Source: an uncultured Gemmataceae bacterium
GTDB taxonomy: Bacteria; Planctomycetota; Planctomycetia; Gemmatales; Gemmataceae
Length of the DNA: 21,236 nt
Direction: 5' to 3'
NCBI GenBank assembly: GCA_937922175.1
Contig: CAKZUU010000464.1
Span: 1-21,236, forward strand
This document shows, piece by piece, positions 1-7,447 of the stretch. A model generated the notes under the pieces. It ran no database searches, had not been told where the DNA came from, and was given only the letters and a program-made list of their open reading frames with translations. A program made the translations under genes and the position numbers. Within the stretch, counting starts at the first letter, position 1. Each line of letters begins with the position of its first letter.

Positions 1-105
1 CGATCCCGCGAACAACTCGTTGGGCGCGTCAAGATCGGCGCATCTGGAAGGCGTTGGGGAAAACTTCCGTTGAATTTGGCGCAAGTCGTGTCGGGGAGCG
101 TGTAG
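1..105 (+). CDS. possible 3' end of a gene cut by the left edge
   Basis: One + frame is open from base 1 to a TAG at 103-105 and gives 34 residues ending GKLPLNLAQVVSGSV. The stretch QLVGRVKIGASGRRWGK, with its glycine-arginine pattern, vaguely recalls C-terminal ends of HlyD-type membrane-fusion or efflux-adaptor proteins. Such a gene would suit the TolC-like gene that follows, but this is a guess from very little sequence. The two other forward frames are also open for 20 to 70 codons here, so the reading may be chance. Function cannot be assigned. Confidence 0.3.
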   Translation, partial: RSREQLVGRVKIGASGRRWGKLPLNLAQVVSGSV

Positions 106-180
106 AGTTCCGATGTGGAGAGAGGAACCGGCCCGGCTGCCCGGCCGACCGTCAATCGGATTGCTGGTCCTGGGCGAGTC

Positions 181-1494
181 ATGCGATTGCTTCGTGATCC
201 CCATCCGCGACTGTTCCAGGTCTGGCGAGCCGCTCTGGCGACGAGCCTGACCGCCGTGTGGATTGCCCCCGCGGTCGTCATCGCCGACGGGCCTGCGTCC
301 CCTGGGTCGGTTCCCCCTCCGCACTCAGGGAGAGACGCCACCTCGATCCCCCGACTCACCCTGGTGGACTGCCTCAACATCGGAAGAACTCACCAGCCGT
401 CTATCCAGGCCGCCAGAGCGAGTTTGGGAACGGCTCAAGCCGCTCAGCGTGGCTTGCAGGCGATTCGGCTGGGATCCCGGCTGTCGCGGGAATTGCCGGT
501 CAGAAAGCAGCAGTCGGCTCACGGTGTGGCCGCCGCGGCCGCCAACCTCGAGCAAGTGCGCCACGATGTCGGAGCGTCGATCGCACGATTGTATTTTTCC
601 GTGATCTACGCCCGGGAACAGTTGAAAGTCGCTGAGGAAATCTCCGATCGCCTCCAAGCCACCGTTGCGGTCGGCGAGGCGCTGCTCGGTCAACGCGGAG
701 CGCCGGCGGATTTGAATTCGTTGTCCATTGAACGGGCCAAGTTGTTTCGGAGCTTGGCCCAGTCGCGTGTCGATGAGGCACGGCGAGGTTTGGGGCGAGC
801 AAAGGCCGCCTTGCGTGAGGCGATGGGAGTCGGTCCGGATTTCGAGTTCGACGTGCCGCAGGAGCCGCTCCCCAAAATGTTGACCGGCGTGGAGAAAGAT
901 CACATCGTTGGATTGGCTCAGTGTCATCGGGGTGAGGTGAGTATGGCCGAGCATGGCTTAGCCATCTCCCAACTGGAAATGCAAGCGCAAGCAGCGATGC
1001 GCCGGGTGAAGAGGCCGACGGCTGCCGCGGCCGGAGACGTCCATGCCCGTCCCGTGCCGACAGGCTCGTTCGGTGATGACTACAAACCGGGGGCCATCGG
1101 CTTGGATTTCCCGACGTTGTTTGTCGGCCCGCGAGAGATTCGTGTTCAACGAGCCGCCGAGGTCGCCGCACGATCCACGGCCGCCACGGAGAAGGCCCGG
1201 AACCTCGTTACCTTGGAGGCAGAGGACACTTACTACCGATGGGAGGAGACGGTTCAAAAAATTGCCAAGTTTACTCAGGCCGCCAAAGATGCCGAAGAAT
1301 TGGCAAAACGCGCCTCAAGTGCTCTGGATTCCGGTGTCATTCAAAGCTATCGCGACGTCCTGGAGATTCTGGTTTTAGGTGCCCAAATTCGGGCCAATTT
1401 GAACGAGGCCCTTTACAACCATGCCGTCGCCCTGACCGAATTGGAACGGGTCACCGGTGGTGCCTTCCCCGTGATCACAGGCACATCCCGTTGA
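181..1494 (+). CDS. TolC-family outer membrane efflux protein
   Basis: This looks like an outer-membrane channel subunit of a tripartite efflux or type I secretion system. It is about 437 residues, close to the 430-500 usual for the family, and is dominated by long alanine-, glutamine- and arginine-rich helices in two similar halves, as expected for paired OEP repeats forming the periplasmic barrel. Examples are the helices around LNIGRTHQPSIQAARASLG and, near the C-terminus, GVIQSYRDVLEILVLGAQIR followed by NEALYNHAVALTELERVTG, a typical TolC ending. I place the start at ATG 181, because from there a short basic leader and a hydrophobic stretch (AALATSLTAVWIAPAVVIADG) form a normal signal peptide. 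The frame also allows GTG at 115, which would give an overlong leader. Neither start has a strong ribosome-binding site. No inner-membrane pump is visible; an adaptor could lie off the left edge. Substrate unknown. Confidence 0.8.
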   Translation: MRLLRDPHPRLFQVWRAALATSLTAVWIAPAVVIADGPASPGSVPPPHSGRDATSIPRLTLVDCLNIGRTHQPSIQAARASLGTAQAAQRGLQAIRLGSRLSRELPVRKQQSAHGVAAAAANLEQVRHDVGASIARLYFSVIYAREQLKVAEEISDRLQATVAVGEALLGQRGAPADLNSLSIERAKLFRSLAQSRVDEARRGLGRAKAALREAMGVGPDFEFDVPQEPLPKMLTGVEKDHIVGLAQCHRGEVSMAEHGLAISQLEMQAQAAMRRVKRPTAAAAGDVHARPVPTGSFGDDYKPGAIGLDFPTLFVGPREIRVQRAAEVAARSTAATEKARNLVTLEAEDTYYRWEETVQKIAKFTQAAKDAEELAKRASSALDSGVIQSYRDVLEILVLGAQIRANLNEALYNHAVALTELERVTGGAFPVITGTSR

Positions 1495-1569
1495 CCTTCG
1501 CGGGAACTGTCGAAACGTCCCGAGGCAAGATTAACGAGCTCCCCGTTTGAAACTCACCGAGGATCTGGC

Positions 1570-2478
1570 ATGCGCCTCCCCCCGAGCCTTGTCCGCCTGA
1601 CGGCTGCTCTGGCCGTCACTGTCTTGCTGCTTCAGGTGGATCGTCCGGCGGTCCACGGTGACCACCGACCGGCCGTCAACATTGGCATCCCCCAGAATCT
1701 CTTCCGGGATTTCCCGAAGGTGACGGTTGAAGCTTTGATGCCCACCTTCACGAAATTGATGGAATCGCAGACGGGAATGAGGGGCCGGGTCATCCTTTTG
1801 AGTGGCCCCGACGAAGTGCGTCGGTATCTCGTGGACAACAAGGTCCAATTGGCGGTCTTTCACGGTTTCGAGTTCGCTTGGGCGAAAACGCAGCATGACG
1901 AGCTCAAACCGCTCGTGGTGGTCATCAAGCAAGGGACGAAATTGCAGGCGCAAGTCATCGTCGCCAAGGACAGCCCGGTCGAGAAGTTAGAGGATCTGCA
2001 AGGACAGCCCGTCGCGATCCCCCGGGGAACGCCGGAGCACTGCCGACTCTTCTTGTCCCGGCGGACGCGCCGGATCGGGCAGCGCATGGAGCAGTTTTTC
2101 GGCAGTTGCGTGACGCCACCCCATGTTGCCGCCGCCCTGGACGATGTCGCGGCGGGCAAGGTTAAGGCGACAGTAGTCGATAGCGTCGCCTGGGAAAATT
2201 ACCAATGGATGCACCCTGCCAAGGCGGCGAAGCTGCGGCCGTTGGTGCAATCCGAGCCTTTCCCCACGGGCGTCATCGCCTACAAAGAAGGCGTCCTGCC
2301 CGAATCTGATCTCCAACGATTCCGCCAGGGATTGACGTCGGCCCACTCTCGGCCCGAAGGGATGCAACTCATGATGTTGTGGAAAATGAAACGTTTCGAC
2401 GTCGCCCCTCCGGACTTCCAGGAGACTCTTGCCGAGATCGTCAAGGCGTACCCGCCCCCCATCGGCGAGGAGCCTTAA
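1570..2478 (+). CDS. PhnD-like phosphate/phosphonate-type periplasmic binding protein
   Basis: A 302-residue secreted solute-binding protein. Residues 1-30 form a signal peptide (basic MRLPPSLVR, hydrophobic LTAALAVTVLLLQV, then small residues). The mature part follows the PhnD/type 2 periplasmic fold: an opening strand (VNIGIPQN), LLSGPDEVRRYLVDNKVQLA followed by FHGFEFAWAK, the crossover KDSPVEKLEDLQGQPVAIPR, and a second lobe with DDVAAGKVKATVVDSVAWEN. In classical PhnD a Ser/Thr-rich loop after the crossover holds the phosphonate; here it reads RGTPEHCRLFLSRR, so the ligand may differ. GAGGA at 1559-1563, six bases from the ATG, supports the start. No ATPase or permease gene is adjacent, so it may serve a distant transporter or act as a sensor. 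It lies 75 bases after the TolC-like gene and could share its transcript. Family call is firm; ligand is not. Confidence 0.78.
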   Translation: MRLPPSLVRLTAALAVTVLLLQVDRPAVHGDHRPAVNIGIPQNLFRDFPKVTVEALMPTFTKLMESQTGMRGRVILLSGPDEVRRYLVDNKVQLAVFHGFEFAWAKTQHDELKPLVVVIKQGTKLQAQVIVAKDSPVEKLEDLQGQPVAIPRGTPEHCRLFLSRRTRRIGQRMEQFFGSCVTPPHVAAALDDVAAGKVKATVVDSVAWENYQWMHPAKAAKLRPLVQSEPFPTGVIAYKEGVLPESDLQRFRQGLTSAHSRPEGMQLMMLWKMKRFDVAPPDFQETLAEIVKAYPPPIGEEP

Positions 2479-2680
2479 TTCCATACAATCTCGGGCAGAC
2501 TCCGACGTTGAGCCTGGGGCGGCTCGTTTGGACAGTCGAGCGAAGCGTGGGGTAGTGCTCGACGGATCCGAACCAGCCGCCTTATGCGTCGATTTCCTGG
2601 CGATGATGGTGGCGGAAAAGCTGCCATCGTCGTTCCGGGGCACCCAACCCGGAGGTTTGGATACCGATTCCAGTCGAATG

Positions 2681-2685
2681 GGAGG
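2681..2685 (+). promoter_or_regulatory. ribosome-binding site of the topoisomerase A gene
   Basis: GGAGG lies five bases before ATG 2691. It is one of the strongest Shine-Dalgarno matches in the window and fixes the start, which also begins the conserved N-terminal arm of the protein. Confidence 0.7.
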
Positions 2686-2690
2686 CCCGG

Positions 2691-5069
2691 ATGGCCGAGA
2701 CGATCCATCCTGTTGCCATCACTGAGGAAACCCGTCGCCGCTATCTCAATTACGCCCTGTCCGTTATTACTAGCCGCGCCTTGCCCGATGTGCGAGACGG
2801 ATTGAAACCCGTCCAGCGGCGGATCCTGTACACCATGTATCACGATCTGCATCTGGATTTCGACGGTCGAGCGCGGAAATGCGCCCAGATTGTCGGTGAG
2901 GTCATGGGCAAATACCACCCGCATGGCGATTCGGCCATCTACGACGCCTTGGTCCGGATGGCTCAGCCCTTCGTCATGCGCGCCACTTTGGTTCATGGGC
3001 AGGGCAACTTCGGGTCGGTCGATGGCGATCCTCCCGCCGCTTATCGCTACACCGAAGCCAAGCTCTCTGCTATCGCCGATCACCTCTTGTCGGAATTGAG
3101 GCAAGAAACCGTCGAGATGCGACCCACCTACGATGGCGAGCGGCTCGAACCTGGGGTCTTGCCTGCCCAATTCCCGAATCTCCTGGTCAACGGCGCCAGT
3201 GGAATCGCTGTCGGCTTGGCAACCAACATCCCTCCACACAACCTGGGTGAAGTCATTCGCGCGGCCGTCCATCTGATCGATGATCCGGAGGCCACCACCG
3301 CTCACCTGCTTGACCGCATCAAAGGCCCCGACTTTCCCTTGGGCGGCAAAATCATCGCCGATCGCGCGACCCTCCGACGCATTTACGAGGAGGGCAACGG
3401 CAGTATCAAAGTACAGGGCGAATGGAAATTGGAGACCCGCGGCCGAACCAGCTTGATTGTGATTACGTCGATACCCTACGGCGTCGAAAAAGGCAAACTT
3501 GAAGCGGAAATCGGCCAGATTATTGAACAGCGCCGGCTGCCTCATCTGCTATCCGTCACCAACGAATCAAATGAAAAAGACGGCTTGCGCATTGCTCTAG
3601 AAATGAAGCCGGGCTCGGACCCGGATTTGGTGATGGCCTACCTGCTGAAGCACACAAGCTTGCAACAGAGTTTCGCTTACAACATGACCTGCCTGGTGCC
3701 CGGGGGTGATGGTGTCACGAGGCCGGAGCGCCTGGGGCTGAAAGCGATCCTCCAACACTTTCTCGACTTCCGCTTCGAGACGGTTCGCCGACGTTTTGAC
3801 TATGAATTGCGTCAATTGAAACTACGCATCCACATTCTGACTGGTTTCAAAATTATTTTCGATGCTCTGGACAAGGCGTTGAAGTTGATTCGGGAGAGTC
3901 AGGGTCGCGCCGATGCGGCCACCAAGCTGATGGCAACGTTCAAACTCGATGACGAACAAACGTCGGCCATCTTGGATGCGCAGCTGTACAAGATCGCCCA
4001 AATGGAGATCAAGAAGATCCTCGATGAACTTCGCGAGAAGACAAAACGGGCCGAAGAGATCGAGGCGATCCTTGCGTCCAAGCGAAAGTTATGGGGCGTG
4101 GTGCGAGAGGAGCTCAAGGCTCTGAGTGAAAAATATGCCGATCGACGACGGACACGGATGGCCAGCGACGAGGACGTTCCGGAGTTCGATGAAGAGGCCT
4201 ATATTGTTCGCGAGAACACGAACGTCGTGTTGACCCGAGATGGATGGGTGAAACGAGTCGGCCGCCTTTCATCCGTTGAGGGGACTCGGGTTCGCGAGGG
4301 CGATGAGGTCATCGCGGTGGTTCCGACAAGCACCTTGGACCACGTTGCCTTTTTTGCCGACGACGGCACCGCCTACACGATCCGGGCCCACGAAATTCCT
4401 CCAAGCTCGGGCTATGGTGAGCCCATCACAAAGTTCTTCAAGCTCGACGATAATGTGCGCATCATAGCTGCACTGACCGCCGACGAGCGATTCATTCCGG
4501 CAGAGGTTCCTGGTCCGAGGGATACCCCCCCCGGGCCGTATGTGTTGGTCGCGACCGCCCAAGGCCAGGTGTTGCGCACGCCGTTCGCTCCTTTTCGCGT
4601 GGCCTCGACCAAGGCGGGACGCCGTTATGTTCGGTTGAGCGAGGGTGATCGAGTCGTCTTGGTTTGTTCGCCCAAGGACGAGGAGTCGATCATGTTGGCG
4701 ACGGCGTCGGGTCGGATCATCCATTTTGCGATCGACGAGATCAACGTCCTTCAGGGAGTCGGGAAAGGCGTGATCGGGATCAAACTGGACAACAACGATG
4801 TCTGTCTGGGAGGAGCCTTGATCGGGAGCCGGTTCGACGCCCTGACCGTGGAAACAACGACCGGCCAGGTCAAGGAGTACCGGCGGGGAGCCCACCCCGC
4901 GACGAGCCGCGGGGGTCGGGGGTACGAAGTGGTCAAACGGGGCGGATTGGCTCGAGTGGTGCCGCCCCCGATTGAATTGGTCGATTGGGACGCAGTCGAC
5001 GGCCGTGCCGCACGTGATCCCGGCCGCAATGACAAATCAGAGCACGGTTTATTCGATGGGTCAAACTGA
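2691..5069 (+). CDS. type IIA DNA topoisomerase subunit A (GyrA/ParC family)
   Basis: Breakage-reunion subunit of an ATP-dependent type II topoisomerase, 792 residues (E. coli ParC is about 750, GyrA about 875). The N-terminal region is highly conserved: SRALPDVRDGLKPVQRRILY, the quinolone-pocket helix GKYHPHGDSAIYDALVRMAQ with Ser81 and Asp85 at the positions where resistance changes arise in E. coli GyrA, and the catalytic tyrosine Tyr120 in AAYRYTEAKLS. A coiled-coil tower region spans roughly residues 360-470 (DELREKTKRAEEIEAILASK). The beta-pinwheel C-terminal domain starts near 495. A canonical GyrA box (QRRGGRG-like) is missing from the first blade, where the sequence is SSVEGTRVREGD, but SRGGRG occurs near the end at 739-744. 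I therefore do not decide between gyrase and topoisomerase IV. The B subunit follows 47 bases downstream, the reverse of the usual B-then-A order. Acts on chromosomal DNA in the cytoplasm. Confidence 0.93.
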   Translation: MAETIHPVAITEETRRRYLNYALSVITSRALPDVRDGLKPVQRRILYTMYHDLHLDFDGRARKCAQIVGEVMGKYHPHGDSAIYDALVRMAQPFVMRATLVHGQGNFGSVDGDPPAAYRYTEAKLSAIADHLLSELRQETVEMRPTYDGERLEPGVLPAQFPNLLVNGASGIAVGLATNIPPHNLGEVIRAAVHLIDDPEATTAHLLDRIKGPDFPLGGKIIADRATLRRIYEEGNGSIKVQGEWKLETRGRTSLIVITSIPYGVEKGKLEAEIGQIIEQRRLPHLLSVTNESNEKDGLRIALEMKPGSDPDLVMAYLLKHTSLQQSFAYNMTCLVPGGDGVTRPERLGLKAILQHFLDFRFETVRRRFDYELRQLKLRIHILTGFKIIFDALDKALKLIRESQGRADAATKLMATFKLDDEQTSAILDAQLYKIAQMEIKKILDELREKTKRAEEIEAILASKRKLWGVVREELKALSEKYADRRRTRMASDEDVPEFDEEAYIVRENTNVVLTRDGWVKRVGRLSSVEGTRVREGDEVIAVVPTSTLDHVAFFADDGTAYTIRAHEIPPSSGYGEPITKFFKLDDNVRIIAALTADERFIPAEVPGPRDTPPGPYVLVATAQGQVLRTPFAPFRVASTKAGRRYVRLSEGDRVVLVCSPKDEESIMLATASGRIIHFAIDEINVLQGVGKGVIGIKLDNNDVCLGGALIGSRFDALTVETTTGQVKEYRRGAHPATSRGGRGYEVVKRGGLARVVPPPIELVDWDAVDGRAARDPGRNDKSEHGLFDGSN

Positions 5070-5116
5070 GGCACCGAAGAATGGCTGCGATCGCCGATGA
5101 TGCATGAAGGACGAAC

Positions 5117-7042
5117 ATGACGGCATTCAGCAATTCTCGCTACACAGCGGCAGACCTGACCGTCCTGGAGGGGCTTGAGGCGGTTCGTCGCCGGCCCTCT
5201 ATGTACATCGGTAGTGTGGATGCCAAGGGATTGCATCATCTGCTCTGGGAGATCGTCGACAACGCGGTGGACGAATATCTCAACGGGTACGCTGATTCGA
5301 TCACCGTGACCCTGCACTCGCGAGGCGATGCCGTCACGGTTGCCGATAACGGTCGTGGTATCCCAGTCGATATCCACCCCAAGTATAAAAAGTCGGGCGT
5401 GGAACTGTTGCTCACCACACTGCACTCGGGGGCCAAATTCGGCGATAACGAGAGCTACATCCACTCGGGCGGATTGCATGGCGTCGGGTCGTCGGTGGTG
5501 AACGCCCTCTCCCGGGTACTGGTCGCCACGATTCGTCGCGACGGCTTCGATTGGCAACAGTCGTTCTCCCGCGGGATGCCCACCAGTAGGTTGCAGAAGT
5601 TGGCGCCGGCGCGGGGTCATGGCACGACCATCTATTTCGAGCCGGATGAGAAGATCTTTAAAACGACGCATTTCGACCCGGAAGTCATCCGTCACCGCCT
5701 CGAAGACATGGCTTTTATCCATCATGGATTGACAATCACGTTAAAAATCGAGGCGACCGATGAGGTGATTGATCTAAGCCACCCCGGCGGAATTCCAGAA
5801 TTTCTCGACAAATTGATCGCCGACGGCCAAAAGCCCAAGGTGGCCGACAGTCCCTTCCTCCTTTCGCGAAACGGTGAGGGGAAAATTGAGGTCGCCCTTC
5901 AGTGGACCGAATCGACCGATGAGGTGATTCGCAGTTACGTGAACGGTATCCGGACCAGCGACGGCGGCACCCACGAGAAAGGCTTCAAAGACGCCATCGT
6001 CAAAGCTGTTCGCAACTTCATGGAGACGCACGGAGTCAAGGATAAGAAGCTCGAGATCACCGCAAACGACATCCGCGAAGGGATCGTGGCAGTGCTATCG
6101 GTTTTTGTCCGCGAACCGATGTTCCAGGGGCAGACAAAAGAGCGTTTGAATAATCCCGAGATGGTCTCGATCGTCGAGTCGTTCGTGCGACCGGCGTTTG
6201 AAGCGTGGTTGAACGCGAACATGAGCGTGGCGGATCAGATCATCGGCCGAATCGTGTTGGCCGCGCGAGCGCGACTGGCATCGCGCGAGGCCGCCCAAGA
6301 GGTGAAGCGCAAATCGCCGGGTAGCCGACGCTTGAGCCTTCCCGGAAAGTTAGCCGATTGCCAGTCTTCGAACCCAGAGGAGACCGAATTATTTGTTGTC
6401 GAGGGCGATTCCGCCGGTGGCTCGGCGAAACAAGGGCGGAACAACAAAACTCAAGCGGTTCTCCCGTTACGCGGAAAGATCCTCAACGCGGAGGGGTTGA
6501 CGCTCCAGAAGGCGCTGACCAACCAGGAATTGGCGGATTTCGTGGCAGCCGTCGGCACCGGCGCGGGCGAAAAGTTCGACATCGGCGGGCTGCGCTATGG
6601 CAAAATCATCTTGCTGATGGACGCCGATTCTGATGGCTACCACATCTCGACCTTGCTTTTGGATTTTATTTTTCGTCAAATGCCCGACTTGATCCGGCGG
6701 GGGCACGTTTACTTGGGTCATCCACCGCTCTACCGGATTCAAGTCGGCAAAGAAACCTACTGGGCTCGGGACGACGCGCACAAAGAAGAGATCCTCTCCG
6801 GTCTTCGAGCCAACGCGAAACCCGAGATCACTCGGTTCAAGGGATTGGGTGAGATGGATGCCAAAGTCCTCGCCGAGACCACCCTCGACCCGAGAAAGCG
6901 GACGCTGCTCCAGGTGCAGATCGATTCCAATCTGGAAGCGGATCGGATGTTTGTTTCACTTCTTGGCAAGGATCCGGCGGAGCGGTATCGTTTCATCATG
7001 GATTCCGCCGCCTTGGCAGTGGCCGAGGAATTGGACGTCTGA
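5117..7042 (+). CDS. type IIA DNA topoisomerase subunit B (GyrB/ParE family)
   Basis: ATPase and TOPRIM subunit that partners the preceding A subunit. At 641 residues it is ParE-sized and has no long gyrase-type insertion. The GHKL ATPase is complete: Glu45 and Asn49 in EIVDNAVDE, Asp77 in ADNGRGIPVD, the glycine-rich lid HSGGLHGVGSSVVNALS (117-133), and the transducer QTK loop with Lys341. The TOPRIM domain has EGDSAGGSAKQGR (429-441) and DADSDGYHISTLLL (502-515); the acidic metal-binding residues are kept, but the usual GSHIR is replaced by GYHIS. The C-terminal contact region has RFKGLGEMDAKVLAETTLDP. AAGGA at 5107-5111, five bases before the ATG, supports the start. Close spacing with subunit A implies one operon. 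Gyrase versus topoisomerase IV is left open. Confidence 0.93.
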   Translation: MTAFSNSRYTAADLTVLEGLEAVRRRPSMYIGSVDAKGLHHLLWEIVDNAVDEYLNGYADSITVTLHSRGDAVTVADNGRGIPVDIHPKYKKSGVELLLTTLHSGAKFGDNESYIHSGGLHGVGSSVVNALSRVLVATIRRDGFDWQQSFSRGMPTSRLQKLAPARGHGTTIYFEPDEKIFKTTHFDPEVIRHRLEDMAFIHHGLTITLKIEATDEVIDLSHPGGIPEFLDKLIADGQKPKVADSPFLLSRNGEGKIEVALQWTESTDEVIRSYVNGIRTSDGGTHEKGFKDAIVKAVRNFMETHGVKDKKLEITANDIREGIVAVLSVFVREPMFQGQTKERLNNPEMVSIVESFVRPAFEAWLNANMSVADQIIGRIVLAARARLASREAAQEVKRKSPGSRRLSLPGKLADCQSSNPEETELFVVEGDSAGGSAKQGRNNKTQAVLPLRGKILNAEGLTLQKALTNQELADFVAAVGTGAGEKFDIGGLRYGKIILLMDADSDGYHISTLLLDFIFRQMPDLIRRGHVYLGHPPLYRIQVGKETYWARDDAHKEEILSGLRANAKPEITRFKGLGEMDAKVLAETTLDPRKRTLLQVQIDSNLEADRMFVSLLGKDPAERYRFIMDSAALAVAEELDV

Positions 7043-7081
7043 CGGCCGACGACGACCGCGTCCGAACAGAGGAGAGCGGGG

Positions 7082-7447
7082 ATGGCGCACGACACGTTTC
7101 GATTCCTCCCCTGGTTTCTACCGATTCCGGAAGCCGCTCGACAGCCCGATTGGCAACCGGCAATGGATATTTATCGTTCTCGCCGCGGTTGGTTGCTGAA
7201 ATTCGACTTAGCAGGGGTTCGACCGCAGGACATCGAGTTGACGCTGACGGGAAATCTGCTCACGGTCCGAGGAGTTCGCCGCGACTGCGTTCACGAAGAG
7301 GGTTTTTGCCATTACCGTATGGAGATTGCGTACAGCCGATTTGAACGCCAGGTCGAGATCCCGGGTCCGATGACGAACGCTACAATCTCGACCGATTATC
7401 GCGACGGCATGCTCTACATCCGCATTATCTGGGAGGGTGTAGCGTGA
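7082..7447 (+). CDS. small heat-shock protein, Hsp20/alpha-crystallin family
   Basis: ATP-independent holdase chaperone of 121 residues. The alpha-crystallin domain spans about residues 26-118: PAMDIYRSRRGWLLKFDLAG, then VRPQDIELTLTGNLLTVRG, a region rich in aromatic and charged residues (HYRMEIAYSRFERQVEIP), and the closing DGMLYIRI strand. The N-terminal arm is short (FRFLPWFLPIPE). Only a few residues (IWEGVA) follow the last strand, so the flexible C-terminal tail with the I-x-I/V anchor that most bacterial Hsp20 proteins use to form large oligomers appears to be missing. A purine-rich GGAGAGCGGGG precedes the ATG. The stop overlaps the lon start (GTGA, 7444-7447), pointing to translational coupling and a shared proteostasis role, with a holdase made together with a protease. 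Confidence 0.9.
   Translation: MAHDTFRFLPWFLPIPEAARQPDWQPAMDIYRSRRGWLLKFDLAGVRPQDIELTLTGNLLTVRGVRRDCVHEEGFCHYRMEIAYSRFERQVEIPGPMTNATISTDYRDGMLYIRIIWEGVA
7431..7447 (+). promoter_or_regulatory. lon ribosome-binding site inside hsp20, with GTGA stop/start overlap
   Basis: GGGAGG at 7431-7436 lies seven bases before the GTG start of lon, within the last codons of hsp20. The four bases GTGA hold both the lon start and the hsp20 stop. This is the usual layout for re-initiation by the same ribosome, and it supports the GTG as the real lon start. Confidence 0.65.

Noticed and set aside
2479..2690. Small gene in the 212-base gap before the topoisomerase A gene
   Set aside because: The + frame through it (to 2725) runs into the start of the topoisomerase gene in another frame, has no ribosome-binding site and no recognisable sequence.
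2475..3545. - strand open frame of 356 codons over the start of the topoisomerase A gene
   Set aside because: It lies opposite the most conserved part of subunit A and shows no recognisable domain; long antisense frames are common in GC-rich DNA.
4751..5725. - strand open frame of 324 codons across the A/B topoisomerase junction
   Set aside because: It overlaps two certain genes on the opposite strand and its translation has no domain pattern or ribosome-binding site.
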